From assembly GCF_046630445.1 (NCBI RefSeq), contig NC_092340.1, positions 18,020,001 to 18,084,000 on the forward strand: 64,000 bases of DNA, given 5' to 3'. The DNA is from Rutidosis leptorrhynchoides (lineage: Eukaryota > Streptophyta > Magnoliopsida > Asterales > Asteraceae). Below the pieces are notes generated by a model. It ran no database searches and was not told the origin of the DNA. It saw nothing but the letters and a program-made list of their open reading frames with translations. Made by a program: the position numbers and the translations under genes. This document shows positions 1 through 12,703 of this stretch, one piece after another. How positions within the stretch are numbered: position 1 is the stretch's first letter; every line of letters starts with the position of its first letter.

Positions 1-3000
1 ACCCGGAGCTTGTTACGGGTACGTTTCTTATTGACAATAAATCTGCTTACGTTTTATTTGATTCGGGTGCGGATAGAAGCTACATGAGTAGAGATTTTTG
101 TGCTAAATTAAGTTGTCCATTGATGCCGTTGGATAGTAAATTTTTACTCGAATTAGCAAACGGTAAATTAATTTCAGCAGATTATATATGCCGGAATCGA
201 GAAATTAAACTGGGTAGCGAAATATTTGAGATTGATTTGATACCAGTAGAGTTAGGGAGTTTTGATGTAATAGTTGGCATGGACTGGCTGAAGAAGGTGA
301 AAGCAGAGATCGTATGTTATAAAAATGCAATTCGCATTGTACGAGAAGAAGGAGAACCCTTAATGGTGTACGGAGAAAAGGGCAACACGAAGCTACATCT
401 TATTAGTAATTTGAAGGCACAAAAACTAATAAGAAAAGGTTGCTATGCTGTTCTAGCACATGTCGAGAAAGTACAAACTGAAGAAAAGAGCATCAATGAT
501 GTTTTTTTCGCAAAAAATTTCCCGATGTATTTCTGAAAGAATTACCGGGACTACCTCCACATCGATCTGTTGAATTTCAAATAGATCTTATACCAGGAGC
601 TGCACCAATAGCTCGTGCTCCTTACAGACTCGCACCAAGCGAGATGAAAGAACTGAAAATCCAACTGCAAGAACTATTAGAACGTGGTTTCATTCGACCA
701 AGCACATCACCATGGGGAGCTCCTGTTTTGTTTGTCAAGAAGAAAGATGGTACATTTAGGTTGTGTATTGACTACAGAGAGTTGAACAAACTTACCATCA
801 AAAACCGTTATCCACTGCCGAGAATTGACGACTTATTTGATCAACCACAAGGCTCGTCGATTTATTCGAAGATCGATTTACGTTCTGGATATCATCAAAT
901 GCGAGTAAAGGAGGATGATATTCCAAAAACTGCTTTTAGGACGCGTTATGGTCATTACGAATTTATGGTTATGCCGTTTGGATTGACTAACGCACCAGCT
1001 GTGTTCATGGACCTTATGAACCGAGTGTGTGGGCCATATCTTGACAAGTTTGTCATTGTTTTCATCGATTACATACTTATTTACTCAAAGAATGATCAAG
1101 AGCACGAAGAACATTTGAGAAAAGTGCTAGAAGTATTGAGGAAAGAAAAACTGTACGCTAAGTTTTCAAAGTGTGCATTTTGGTTGGAAGAAGTTCAATT
1201 CCTCGGTCACATAGTGAACAAAGAAGGTATCCAGGTGGACCCGGCAAAGATCGAAACCGTTGAAAAGTGGGAAACCCCAAAAACTCCGAAGCATATACGT
1301 CAATTTTTAGGATTGGCTGGTTACTACAGAAGATTCATCCAAGATTTCTCCAAAATAGCAAAACCCTTGACTGCATTAACGCATAAAGGGAAGAAATTTG
1401 AATGGAAGGATGAACAAGAGAAGGCGTTTCAGTTATTGAAGAAAAAGCTAACTACGGCACCTATATTGTCATTGCCTGAAGGGAATGATGATTTTGTGAT
1501 ATATTGTGACGCCTCAAAGCAAGGTCTCGGTTGTGTATTAATGCAACGAACGAAGGTAATTGCTTATGCATCTAGACAATTGAAGATTCACGAGCAAAAT
1601 TATACGACGCATGATTTGGAATTAGGCGCGGTTGTTTTTGCATTAAAGACTTGGAGGCACTACTTATATGGGGTCAAAAGTATTATATATACCGACCACA
1701 AAAGTCTTCAACACATATTTAATCAGAAACAACTGAACATGAGGCAGCGTAGGTGGATTGAATTGTTGAATGATTACGACTTTGAGATTCGTTACCACCC
1801 GGGGAAGGCAAATGTGGTAGCCGACGCCTTGAGTAGAAAGGACAGAGAACTCATTCGAGTAAAATCTATGAATATAATGATTCACAATAACCTTACTACT
1901 CAAATAAAGGAGGCGCAGCAAGGAGTTTTAAAAGAGGGAAATTTAAAGAATGAAATACCCAAAGGATCGGAGAAGCATCTTAATATTCGGGAAGATGGAA
2001 CCCAGTATAGGGCTGAAAGGATTTGGGTACCAAAATTTGGAGATATGAGAGAAATGGTACTTAGAGAAGCTCATAAAACCAGATACTCAATACATCCTGG
2101 AACAGGGAAGATGTACAAGGATCTCAAGAAACATTTTTAGTGGCCAGGTATGAAAGCCGATGTTGCTAAATACATAGGGGAATGTTTGACGTGTTCTAAG
2201 GTCAAAGCGAAGCATCAGAAACCATCAGGTCTACTTCAACAACCCGAAATCCCGAAATGGAAATGGGAAAACATTACCATGGATTTCATCACTAAATTGC
2301 CAAGGACTGCAAGTGGTTTTGATACTATTTGGGTAATAGTTGATCGTCTCACCAAATCAGCACACTTCCTGCCAATAAGAGAAGATGACAAGATGGAGAA
2401 GTTAGCACGACTGTATTTGAAGGAAGTCATCTCCAGACATGGAATACCAATCTCTATTATCTCTGATAGGGATGGCAGATTTATTTCAAGATTCTGGCAG
2501 ACATTACAGCAAGCATTAGGAACTCGTCTAGACATGAGTACCGCCTATCATCCACAAACTGATGGGCAGAGTGAAAGGACGATACAAATGCTTGAAGACA
2601 TGCTACGAGCATGTGTTATTGATTTCGGAAACAGTTGGGATCGACATCTACCGTTAGCAGAATTTTCCTACAACAATAGCTACCATTCAAGCATTGAGAT
2701 GGCTCCGTTTGAAGCACTTTATGGTAGAAAGTGCAGGTCTCCGATTTGTTGGAGTGAAGTGGGGGATAGACAGATTACTGGTCCGGAGATAATACAAGAA
2801 ACTACTGAGAAGATCATCCAAATTCAACAATGGTTGAAAACCGCCCAAAGTCGACAAAAGAGCTACGCCGACATTAAAAGAAAAGATATAGAATTTGAAA
2901 TTGAAGAGATGGTCATGCTTAAGGTTGCACCTTGGAAAGGTGTTGTTCGATTTGGTAAACGAGGGAAATTAAATCCAAGGTATATTGGACCATTCAAGAT

Positions 3001-3041
3001 TATTGATCGTGTCGGACCAGTAGCTTACCGACTTGAGTTAC
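1..3041 (+). mobile_element. Ty3/gypsy element 1, left part (protease to integrase)
   Basis: This is the pol part of an LTR retrotransposon that enters from the left edge, so its 5' LTR and most of Gag are outside the window. Reading left to right I see an aspartic protease region with a DSGAD motif near 60-80, reverse transcriptase at about 0.7-1.4 kb, RNase H at about 1.5-1.85 kb, and integrase with a zinc-binding head and catalytic core at about 2.05-2.8 kb. The domain order protease-RT-RNase H-integrase and the RT motifs fit Ty3/gypsy, probably the chromovirus Tekay/Del lineage. The element is a fossil: it is split by element 2 at 3042 and carries a couple of other breaks. It resumes at 12704. 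It resembles element 2 closely at the protein level but is clearly another, older family member. Confidence 0.9.
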
Positions 3042-5420
3042 TGTAACATCCCGCCTTTTTCCATTTACTTTTCCGTTATACTAATTTAAACTCCGTTATA
3101 TGTTTATAACATCTCCCGTTAATACGCGTTTTAAAATATTCCGTTTAGGTATTTTTCGCACCCGACTACAAACTCGAGGGACTAAAATTGACACGGGGCA
3201 AACTAGTTGACTAGGTCAACTAGTCCACCCCAATCACCACCATTCAACCATCTCCCTCTCTCTCTCTCTTTCTCTCTAGCAAGAACACACACACATTTAC
3301 CAAATTCATTCAATCATCATCTAAATTCGACCTAGGAGGCTTACAACAAAATAAATTACATATTCGTGATCCTCTCTTCATCCTCTTCATTTTGGTACCA
3401 ACTTCATCTCGTTTGGGTAACATTTCTAAAACACTAGTTTTCTTTAAATTTGTGTTCTTGACTTAAAAGTATGTTAATTAGTGTCTATGGCTCATTGTGA
3501 TGTCGTGTATGTAATTTGTATGCTCGATTTGTTGTTTTTGGTGTAACTAGTTCATTATGAAAATTACTTGCTAAATCCTTGATTTTGGATGATCAAATGT
3601 TATTAGATTGTTAATGTGCATGTTTTAAAAGTGTTACTAGTATCATTAGCTTCATTTTGATGTATAGATTGATTAAAGAAACTTCATAAACGCGATTATT
3701 GATTTTGTGAACTTTTGGTTAGGGTTTGATAGCTTTAAAACGAACTTTTGATGCATTGAATGCTTGTTAATGTTATTGATAAGTGTTTAGTTGTATTACA
3801 TGTTTCATTACCTTCAAAACGGCATATCATACATGTAAATTGGATTCCCGGAACTTGAAATGCATCTTGATGAACTTGAAACTTTGATTTTGGACGTTTA
3901 ACGAATATTCGACGAGGCTATTGTTGTCTTAAATGATAAATTTGATTTAGTTAATGTATCTAGTTGTGTTCCTTGTCGAAAGAGCTTTCCGGTGATATAA
4001 AATACATGTTCTAATTGTTTGCGGATCATAAGTTATGATTATTTGAAGTTTGGGTCGTGCACTTGTGTAATTCAGCAAACAGGACCTGTAAGCCATTTGG
4101 GACGCCGTCCCACCCTCTTGGACGCCGTCCCACTCTTCATATCAGGACACCGTCCTGATTTTGGGACGCCGTCCCACTCTTCATACTGGGACACCGTCCT
4201 GATTTTGGGACACCGTCCTGATACACTAAAACTGGCTGTTTGCTTTGGTCATTTGACATAAAAATGTTTGCTATACTACGGACCTCCGATTAACATGAAA
4301 CTTGGTCAACATGCTCATATATGATTATATAACTTAGAAAAATTGTCGGATACCCAACCCGACCCCGTTGACTTTTCCGTTGACTTTGACCCGACCAAGT
4401 TGACTTTTAATCAAACTTAACCAAATAATTGTGCAATCGTTCTAACATGTTTTTATACTTGTACCTTGCATGAAACATGACAATTTGATTCACATGCTAT
4501 TATGATCGAGTCTTAACGAGCCATAGGACTAATTGAACATCTTTGACCTATCGTGTTTACCGTTATTGATACAACCTATTGTTTAGGTCAAGACTAGCAT
4601 TGTTCTTTGCACACGTTTACTTGTTGAAGTACTTTACTACTCGTGCACTCAAGGTGAGATCATAGTCCCACTTTTACTCTTTTTGAACTTACATTTGGGA
4701 TGAGAAAACATAAACATTTCCTTACTAAGTGAACACAAGTACAGGAAAACAAACATTCTACATACGAGTTTAGAACAAAATCCTCAATTCGATTATCATT
4801 AGTTACACTTGCCGGGTGTAAGCGAGAACTTATGTTGTATGGATCCATATGGGTTTGACAAACCCTCATTCAAACGGTTCGCTACCGTTTACGAATGAAA
4901 TATATTTTCGAGAAACAGTGTATGTTCTAGCACTAAGTGATGGGGTTCTATGGAAGGAATGTTAAGCATTGATAATTGGGTGCTCGTGAAACAAACTTTT
5001 GGAATGTATTACTATTATTTCATTGATGCAAATCTTGTGGTTCACTTGTACTTACTTACTTAAACCTATGATTTCACCAACGTTTTCGTTGACAGATTTC
5101 TATGTTTTTTCTCAGGTCCTTGAACGATACATGATACATGCTTCCGCTCATTATTTTGATACTTGCATTGGATGACGAGTATATATGCATACATGGAGCG
5201 TCTTTTGGCTACTTTTAAATTGTGTCGCATAAGTTTCATTTGTACTTATAACTTTGTAACGTAACTTGTGGTGGAACTATTCTCGTAAACTTTGAACAAT
5301 CTTTACATTTGAAATGAATGCGACATATCTTTTGGTCAAACGTTGTTTTAAAGACTTATGACCACGTAACGGGACCTAAGTAGACGGCGCCGTCAATGAC
5401 GATTTTGTCGGGTCGCTACA
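3042..5420 (+). repeat. 5' LTR of element 2
   Basis: Direct repeat of 10343-12703, with TG...CA ends and 2,379 bp. It contains a TC-rich microsatellite near 3250-3280, an array of six short pseudo-palindromes at 4098-4222, a candidate splice donor at 4654 and acceptor ending at 5115, and the perfect palindrome GACGGCGCCGTC at 5383-5394 close to its end. Confidence 0.95.
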
Positions 5421-5422
5421 GA

Positions 5423-5434
5423 TGGTATCAGAGC
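5423..5434 (+). other. Primer binding site of element 2 (tRNA-Met)
   Basis: TGGTATCAGAGC starts two bases after the 5' LTR. This is the standard plant initiator tRNA-Met primer complement, where minus-strand DNA synthesis begins. The same motif occurs at the array elements and at the copia element. Confidence 0.9.
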
Positions 5435-5843
5435 GTTGGTTGTAGGGATTTAGAGTTCATTGGTGTCGACCCCGAGTCATAGGGTACATTGGTGAGTCTA
5501 GACTACAACCGGCATATAGACTTGAAGTAGGAATTACTTGACTACTTGTGCATTTATACTCGAACGCTTCTACTCATATCTACTCTTAGTTCATCTTAAT
5601 CTCACGTTGTTTAATTTGATTGACACGCCACCTTGACTATATGAAATGATGTCGAATGCACATATGAATCAGGGTAATATAATTTCCGGGATTATATTAC
5701 GGTGACTCATATGAACGTTCCGACATTATGACATAAAGAATTTAAGGCGAGTCGAGGAAAAACTTCTATTTATCTTTATTCTATATCACGGTTAGTATTA
5801 TTGAGAATACTAATCAATGATATTCTTGTGTCTTGAAGGAACA

Positions 5844-8800
5844 ATGGCTCCTCGTCGTGTACGCCGCAATGAAACTCCCGAACAAGCTCTCGAACGGATG
5901 ATAGCTACCGCCGTAGATGCGGCCATGGCCGGTCACTCATCCAACAACAATAATAATAACAACCACAACAACAACAACAACAATGGAGCCGGTAACTCAA
6001 ACGAAGGATGCTCCTATAAAGCTTTCATGGGGTGCAAACCTCACACTTTTGATGGAACCGGGGGACCGGTCGTGCTCACCCGATGGTTTGAGCAAACGGA
6101 AGCCGTCTTTAGCATAAGCGGTTGTCGGGACCAAGACAAGGTCAAATACTCCACTCACACCTTCGCCGGTGTCGCTCTTACATGGTGGAATACTTATGTA
6201 CAATCGGTGGGTACCGATGAAGCTCACGCTCTCTCTTGGGCCGACTTGAGGGAAAAGATGATTGTCGAATATTTCCCTCGTGAAGAAACCCGAAGGCTCG
6301 AACAAGAGCTAAGAACTTTAAAGGCGATCGGAAATGATCTCAAGGCTTATAATCAACGATTTTCCGAACTAGCCTTGATGTGCCCAAATCTTGTGAACCC
6401 CGAAGCTTTAAGGGTTGAACTTTACATGGATGGTCTTCCAAAGAGCATCAAACACGGAGTAATGTCATCCAAACCCCCTAATCATCAAGAAGCTTTGAAC
6501 ATGGCTCGCAAATTGATAGAGACAGTGGACGAAATCGTAGTACCGGCACCTAAAGCCGAGGACAAGTTGGGTAACAACAAAAGAAAATGGGAAGCTCCCC
6601 AATCAAGCAACAACAACTTTGCCAAGAAATCTTTCACCTCCGACGGCAAGAAGGGTTATGCCGGAATTCTACCTCTTTGCAACAAATGCAACAAACATCA
6701 CTTTGGCGAATGTAGTAAGCTAATTTGCCATCGGTGCCAAGGAATTGGTCATAAGGCCAACGATTGTAAAAGTGCCACACCCGTCGCTCGAAAGTGGCCC
6801 AATGCACCAAAGACGGGCACTTGTTACGAATGTGGCCAAATGGGCCATTATAGAAATGCATGCCCGAAGAGGAAAGATAACCCCAATACGCGCGGCCGAG
6901 CTTTCAACATCAACACCGAGGAAGCCCGGGATGACACTGAACTAGTCACGGGTACGTTTCTTCTCAACAATTCTTATGTCTCTTGCTTATTCGATTCGGG
7001 TGCCGATAAATGCTTTGTATCCAAGACTTTGACTCATTATTTTAGCACTCCACCTCTTCCATTAGATACCACTTATACCATTGAAGTGGCTAACGGGAAA
7101 CTATTAAGTGCCGACACATATTACCGGGGGTGTACGTTAAACATTTTGGGTAAGGAATTTGAAATTGACTTAATACCCATGGAACTAGGAAGCTTTGATG
7201 TAATAATCGGTATGAATTGGTTAGTCAAAACGAAATCGCACATCCTTTGTGATCTTAACGCAATCCGAATTCCTATCGAGAATGGTGAACCTTTGATTGT
7301 TTATGGCGATAAGAGTTGCACCAGACTCAACCTCGTTTCGTGCCTTAAAGTTAGAAAACTACTCCGTAAGGGTTGTTTTGCGATCCTTGCCCACGTTAAG
7401 AAAGTCGAGTCCGATGAGAAGCATATCGATGATGTGCCAATTGTTAGTGACTTTTCCGATGTATTTCCCGACGAACTGCCGGGTCTTCCACCTCATCGAC
7501 CGGTTGAATTCCAAATCGATCTTATTCCGGGAGCCGCACCCGTAGCACGTGCACCGTATAGACTTGCTCCATCCGAAATGCAAGAATTGCAAAGTCAAAT
7601 CCAAGAACTACTTGACCGTGGTTTTATCCAACCTAGCCATTCACCTTGGGGCGCTCCGATTTTGTTTGTTAAAAAGAAAGACGGATCCCTACGAATGTGC
7701 ATTGATTATCGTGAACTAAATAAATTGACGGTTAAGAACCGATATCCTCTTCCTCGCATCGATGACCTCTTTGATCAACTACAAGGGTCTTGTGTATATT
7801 CGAAAATCGATCTCCGCTCGGGTTATCATCAATTAAGGGTTAAGGGGGAAGATGTCTCCAAAACCGCTTTCCGGACTCGTTATGGTAGTTATGAATTCCT
7901 CGTCATGCCATTTGGTCTCACTAACGCACCGGCGGTGTTCATGGATCTTATGAACCGCGTGTGCAAATCGTATCTCGATAAATTCGTTATTGTGTTCATC
8001 GATGATATATTGATCTATTCAAAAAATGAAGAAGAGCACGAACAACATCTCCGACTTGTGCTTGAACTCTTGAGACAAGAACGACTTTATGCCAAATTCT
8101 CCAAGTGTGAATTTTGGTTGAAGGAAGTTCAAATTCTTGGTCATGTTGTAAGTGATCAAGGCATTAAAGTCGATCCCACGAAGATCGAAGCCATTAGTAA
8201 ATGGGAGACTCCTACTACTCCTACTCACATTCGTCAATTCTTGGGTCTCGTCGGGTACTATCGTAGATTCATCGAAAACTTCTCTTTGGTTGCACGTCCT
8301 CTAACCGCATTAACTCACAAGGGAAAGAAATTCATTTGGGCGACCGAGCAAGAATCCGCGTTTCAAATCTTGAAAACGAAGCTAACCACCGCTCCTATCT
8401 TGTCACTTCCCGAAGGCAATGATGACTTTGTTGTATATTGCGATGCCTCGAAACATGGTTTTGGGTGTGTATTGATGCAACGAACGAAAGTCATTGCTTA
8501 TGCTTCTCGACAACTCAAAATTCATGAACGAAACTACACGACGCATGATCTCGAACTCGGAGCCGTTGTCTTTGCACTTAAAATGTGGCGACACTATCTT
8601 TATGGAACCAAGAGTACTATCTTTACCGACCACAAAAGTCTCCAACACATTTTCGATCAAAAGCAACTAAACATGAGACAACGACGGTGGATTGAAACTT
8701 TGAACGATTACGATTGCGAGCTTCGTTACCATCCCGGGAAGGCAAACGTAGTAGCTGATGCCTTAAGTCGAAAAGAAAGAGCGGTGCCTCTTCGTGTTCG

Positions 8801-10307
8801 AGCTTTAAACATCACCATTCTCACCAACCTCAATAGTCAAATTCGTGTAGCCCAAGATGAGGCCCTCAAGGATGAAAACCTTTCACACGAGCTCTTGAAC
8901 ATTCTCGTCTCTCGATTCGAAATTAGGGAGACCGGACTCCGATATTACGCTGGAAGGATTTGGGTGCCTAGTTATGGGGACCTACGAAGCCTTATTTTAG
9001 ATGAAGCCCATAAGTCACGATACTCGATTCACCCCGGTGCCAATAAGATGTACCACGACCTTAAACAACTATATTGGTGGCCGAACATCAAAAGGGACGT
9101 AGCTACTTATGTTTCCAAGTGTTTGACATGTTCCAAAGTCAAAGCCGAACACCAAAGACCGTCCGGACTACTTCAACAACCCGAGATCCCGCAATGGAAG
9201 TGGGAAAGAATAACGATGGATTTTATCACCAAACTACCAAAAACGACGGGCGGTTATGATACCATTTGGGTTATTGTTGACCGTCTCACCAAATCCGCAC
9301 ACTTCCTTGCCATGAAAGAAACGGACAAAATGGAGAAACTTGCACAACTTTACATTAAGGAGATCGTAGCCCGACACGGTGTACCTTTATCGATTATCTC
9401 CGACCGAGATGGCCGTTTCGTTTCTAGATTTTGGCGTACATTGCAAGAAGCGTTGGGAACGCATTTAGACATGAGCACCGCATATCATCCACAAATCGAC
9501 GGACAAAGCGAACGCACAATTCAAACTTTGGAAGACATGTTACGAGCTTGCGTGGTTGATTTCGGAAAAGCTTGGGACAAGCACTTACCTCTCGCCGAGT
9601 TCTCTTATAACAATAGTTATCACGCGAGTATTAAAGCCGCACCTTTTGAAGCGCTATATGGCCGCAAATGTCGTTCACCTCTTTGTTGGGCCGAGGTAGG
9701 CGACGTGCAAATCACCGGACCCGAACTCATTCACGAAACCACCGAGAAAATCATTCAAATCCGAGATAGGCTTAGGACGGCCCGAAGTCGTCAAAAGAGC
9801 TATACCGACAAACGACGCAACGATCTTGAATTTCAAGTCGGTGACCGAGTAATGTTAAAAGTCGCACCTTGGAAGGGTGTAATCCGTTTTGGGAAACGCG
9901 GGAAGCTAAATCCGCGGTATATTGGTCCTTTCGAAATCTTGGAGCGTATTGGAACCGTTGCTTATCGTTTAGATCTTCCGCCTCAACTGAGTTCCGTTCA
10001 TCCTACCTTCCATGTATCTAACTTGAAAAAGTGTCTTGCCGAACCCGATATCATCATCCCTCTCGAGGAACTTACTATTGATGACAAACTTCATTTTGTG
10101 GATGAACCGGTTGAAATTGTGGACACCTCCGTCAAGACATTGAAACAAATCCGAATCCCGATTGTTAAAGTCCGTTGGAACGCCAAAAGGGGACCCGAGT
10201 TTACTTGGGAAAGAGAAGATCAAATGCAAAGGAAGTATCCTCATCTATTCGTGAATTCGGAAACGCAAGATCTCGAGGAAGAAACAACGACTACTACGCC
10301 TACTTAA
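5844..10307 (+). CDS. Gag-Pol polyprotein of element 2 (Ty3/gypsy)
   Basis: One uninterrupted frame; an in-frame ATG also exists at 5817. I prefer 5844 because the MAPRR start resembles related Gag proteins. Counting residues from 5817, an Asn-rich stretch (near 40-55) precedes the Gag domain (about 70-230). Two CCHC-type zinc knuckles follow at about 287-352, then the protease motif DSGAD near 392. Reverse transcriptase covers about 590-770, with the FIDD catalytic box near 722. RNase H begins near 870. Integrase has its zinc head near 1070-1115 and catalytic core about 1130-1240. A C-terminal chromodomain-like segment (about 1391-1475) ends in WEREDQM and YPHLF motifs. Length (about 1,490 residues) and order fit a single-ORF plant chromovirus. 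The frame is open throughout, so the copy may be recently active; that is inference. Confidence 0.93.
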   Translation: MAPRRVRRNETPEQALERMIATAVDAAMAGHSSNNNNNNNHNNNNNNGAGNSNEGCSYKAFMGCKPHTFDGTGGPVVLTRWFEQTEAVFSISGCRDQDKVKYSTHTFAGVALTWWNTYVQSVGTDEAHALSWADLREKMIVEYFPREETRRLEQELRTLKAIGNDLKAYNQRFSELALMCPNLVNPEALRVELYMDGLPKSIKHGVMSSKPPNHQEALNMARKLIETVDEIVVPAPKAEDKLGNNKRKWEAPQSSNNNFAKKSFTSDGKKGYAGILPLCNKCNKHHFGECSKLICHRCQGIGHKANDCKSATPVARKWPNAPKTGTCYECGQMGHYRNACPKRKDNPNTRGRAFNINTEEARDDTELVTGTFLLNNSYVSCLFDSGADKCFVSKTLTHYFSTPPLPLDTTYTIEVANGKLLSADTYYRGCTLNILGKEFEIDLIPMELGSFDVIIGMNWLVKTKSHILCDLNAIRIPIENGEPLIVYGDKSCTRLNLVSCLKVRKLLRKGCFAILAHVKKVESDEKHIDDVPIVSDFSDVFPDELPGLPPHRPVEFQIDLIPGAAPVARAPYRLAPSEMQELQSQIQELLDRGFIQPSHSPWGAPILFVKKKDGSLRMCIDYRELNKLTVKNRYPLPRIDDLFDQLQGSCVYSKIDLRSGYHQLRVKGEDVSKTAFRTRYGSYEFLVMPFGLTNAPAVFMDLMNRVCKSYLDKFVIVFIDDILIYSKNEEEHEQHLRLVLELLRQERLYAKFSKCEFWLKEVQILGHVVSDQGIKVDPTKIEAISKWETPTTPTHIRQFLGLVGYYRRFIENFSLVARPLTALTHKGKKFIWATEQESAFQILKTKLTTAPILSLPEGNDDFVVYCDASKHGFGCVLMQRTKVIAYASRQLKIHERNYTTHDLELGAVVFALKMWRHYLYGTKSTIFTDHKSLQHIFDQKQLNMRQRRWIETLNDYDCELRYHPGKANVVADALSRKERAVPLRVRALNITILTNLNSQIRVAQDEALKDENLSHELLNILVSRFEIRETGLRYYAGRIWVPSYGDLRSLILDEAHKSRYSIHPGANKMYHDLKQLYWWPNIKRDVATYVSKCLTCSKVKAEHQRPSGLLQQPEIPQWKWERITMDFITKLPKTTGGYDTIWVIVDRLTKSAHFLAMKETDKMEKLAQLYIKEIVARHGVPLSIISDRDGRFVSRFWRTLQEALGTHLDMSTAYHPQIDGQSERTIQTLEDMLRACVVDFGKAWDKHLPLAEFSYNNSYHASIKAAPFEALYGRKCRSPLCWAEVGDVQITGPELIHETTEKIIQIRDRLRTARSRQKSYTDKRRNDLEFQVGDRVMLKVAPWKGVIRFGKRGKLNPRYIGPFEILERIGTVAYRLDLPPQLSSVHPTFHVSNLKKCLAEPDIIIPLEELTIDDKLHFVDEPVEIVDTSVKTLKQIRIPIVKVRWNAKRGPEFTWEREDQMQRKYPHLFVNSETQDLEEETTTTTPT

Positions 10308-10342
10308 ATTTCGGGACGAAATTTCTTTTAAGGAGTAGGTAA

Positions 10343-12703
10343 TGTAACATCCCGCCTTTTTCCATTTACTTTTCCGTTATACTAATTTAAACTCCATTAT
10401 ATGTTTATAACATCTCCCGTTAATACGCGTTTTAAAATATTCCGTTTAGGTATTTTCCGCACCCGACTACAAACTCGAGGGACTAAAATTGACACGGGGC
10501 AAACTAGTTGACTAGGTCAACTAGTCCACCCCAATCACCACCATTCAACCATCTCCCTCTCTCTCTCTTTCTCTCTAGCAAGAACACACACACATTTACC
10601 AAATTCATTCAATCATCATCTAAATTCGACCTAGGAGGCTTACAACAAAATAAATTACATATTCGTGATCCTCTCTTCATCCTCTTCATTTTGGTACCAA
10701 CTTCATCTCGTTTGGGTAAAATTTCTAAAACACTAGTTTTCTTTAAATTTGTGTTCTTGACTTAAAAGTATGTTAATTAGTGTCTATGGCTCATTGTGAT
10801 GTCGTGTATGTAATTTGTATGCTCGATTTGTTGTTTTTGGTGTAACTAGTTCATTATGAAAATTACTTGCTAAATCCTTGATTTTGGATGATCAAATGTT
10901 ATTAGATTGTTAATGTGCATGTTGTAAAAGTGTTACTAGTATCATTAGCTTCATTTTGATGTATAGATTGATTAAAGAAACTTCATAAACGCGATTATTG
11001 ATTTTGTGAACTTTTGGTTAGGGTTTGATAGCTTTAAAACGAACTTTTGATGCGTTGAATGCTTGTTAATGTTATTGATAAGTGTTTAGTTGTATTACAT
11101 GTTTCATTACCTTCAAAACGGCATATCATACATGTAAATTGGATTCCCGGAACTTGAAATGCATCTTGATGAACTTGAAACTTTGATTTTGGACGTTTAA
11201 CGAACATTCGATGAGGTTATTGTTGTCTTAAATGATAAATTTGATTTAGTTAATGTATCTAGTTGTGTTCCTTGTCGAAAGAGCTTTCCGGTGATATAAA
11301 ATACATGTTCTAATTGTTTGCGGATCATAAGTTATGATTATTTGAAGTTTGGGTCGTGCACTTGTGTAATTCAGCAAACAGGACCTGTAAGCCATTTGGG
11401 ACGTCGTCCCACCCTCTTGGACGCCGTCCCACTCTTCATATCAGGACACCGTCCTGATTTTGGGACGCCGTCCCACTCTTCATACTGGGACACCGTCCTG
11501 ATTTTGGGACACCGTCCTGATACACTAAAACTGGCTGTTTGCTTTGGTCATTTGACATAAAAATGTTTGCTATACTACGGACCTCCGATTAACATGAAAC
11601 TTGGCCAACATGCTCATATATGATTATATAACTTAGAAAAATTGTCGGATACCCAACCCGACCCCGTTGACTTTTCCGTTGACTTTGACCCGACCAAGTT
11701 GACTTTTAATCAAACTTAACCAAATAATTGTGCAATCGTTCTAACATGTTTTTATACTTGTACCTTGCATGAAACATGACAATTTGATTCACATGCTATT
11801 ATGATCGAGTCTTAACGAGCCATAGGACTAATTGAACATCTTTGACCTATCGTGTTTACCGTTATTGATACAACCTATTGTTTAGGTCAAGACTAGCATT
11901 GTTCTTTGCACACGTTTACTTGTTGAAGTACTTTACTACTCGTGCACTCAAGGTGAGATCATAGTCCCACTTTTACTCTTTTTGAACTTACATTTGGGAT
12001 GAGAAAACATAAACATTTCCTTACTAAGTGAACACAAGTACAGGAAAACAAACATTCTACATACGAGTTTAGAACAAAATCCTCAATTCGATTATCATTA
12101 GTTACACTTGCCGGGTGTAAGCGAGAACTTATGTTGTATGGATCCATATGGGTTTGACAAACCCTCATTCAAACGGTTCGCTACCGTTTACGAATGAAAT
12201 ATATTTTCGAGAAACAGTGTATGTTCTAGCACTAAGTGATGGGGTTCTATGGAAGGAATGTTAAGCATTGATAATTGGGTGCTCGTGAAACAAACTTTTG
12301 GAATGTATTACTATTATTTCATTGATGCAAATCTTGTGGTTCACTTGTACTTACTTACTTAAACCTATGATTTCACCAACGTTTTCGTTGACAGATTTCT
12401 ATGTTTTTTCTCAGGTCCTTGAACGATACATGATACATGCTTCCGCTCATTATTTTGATACTTGCATTGGATGACGAGTATATATGCATACAAGGAGCGT
12501 CTTTTGGCTACTTTTAAATTGTGTCGCATAAGTTTCATTTGTACTTATAACTTTGTAACGTAACTTGTGGTGGAACTATTCTCGTAAACTTTGAACAATC
12601 TTTACATTTGAAATGAATGCGACATATCTTTTGGTCACTTATGACCACGTAACGGGACCTAAGTAGACGGCGCCGTCAATGACGATTTTGTCGGGTCGCT
12701 ACA
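10343..12703 (+). repeat. 3' LTR of element 2
   Basis: Partner of 3042-5420, 2,361 bp, nearly identical over its whole length. It is shorter by an indel of roughly 18 bp near its right end and by a few microsatellite units. The pseudo-palindrome array recurs at about 11397-11523. It is preceded by a stem-loop (about 10305-10325) and a purine-rich tract. Confidence 0.95.

Larger units (their letters stand above)
3042..12703 (+). mobile_element. Ty3/gypsy element 2, complete, nested in element 1
   Basis: A full-length LTR retrotransposon of 9,662 bp. It has two LTRs beginning TGTAACATC and ending GCTACA, a tRNA-Met primer site two bases after the 5' LTR, one long gag-pol frame, and a purine-rich tract before the 3' LTR. 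The 5-bp target duplication GTTAC lies at 3037-3041 and 12704-12708, which proves insertion into the integrase tail of element 1. By eye the LTRs differ by about a dozen substitutions plus one short indel, so the insertion is young, probably well under a million years under usual plant rates (a rough estimate). It looks whole. Family: probably chromovirus, Tekay/Del-like. Confidence 0.95.

Noticed and set aside
4019-4261. 80-residue ORF repeated at 11318-11560 as a conserved LTR protein
   Set aside because: It translates the pseudo-palindrome array of the LTR; its conservation just reflects LTR identity.
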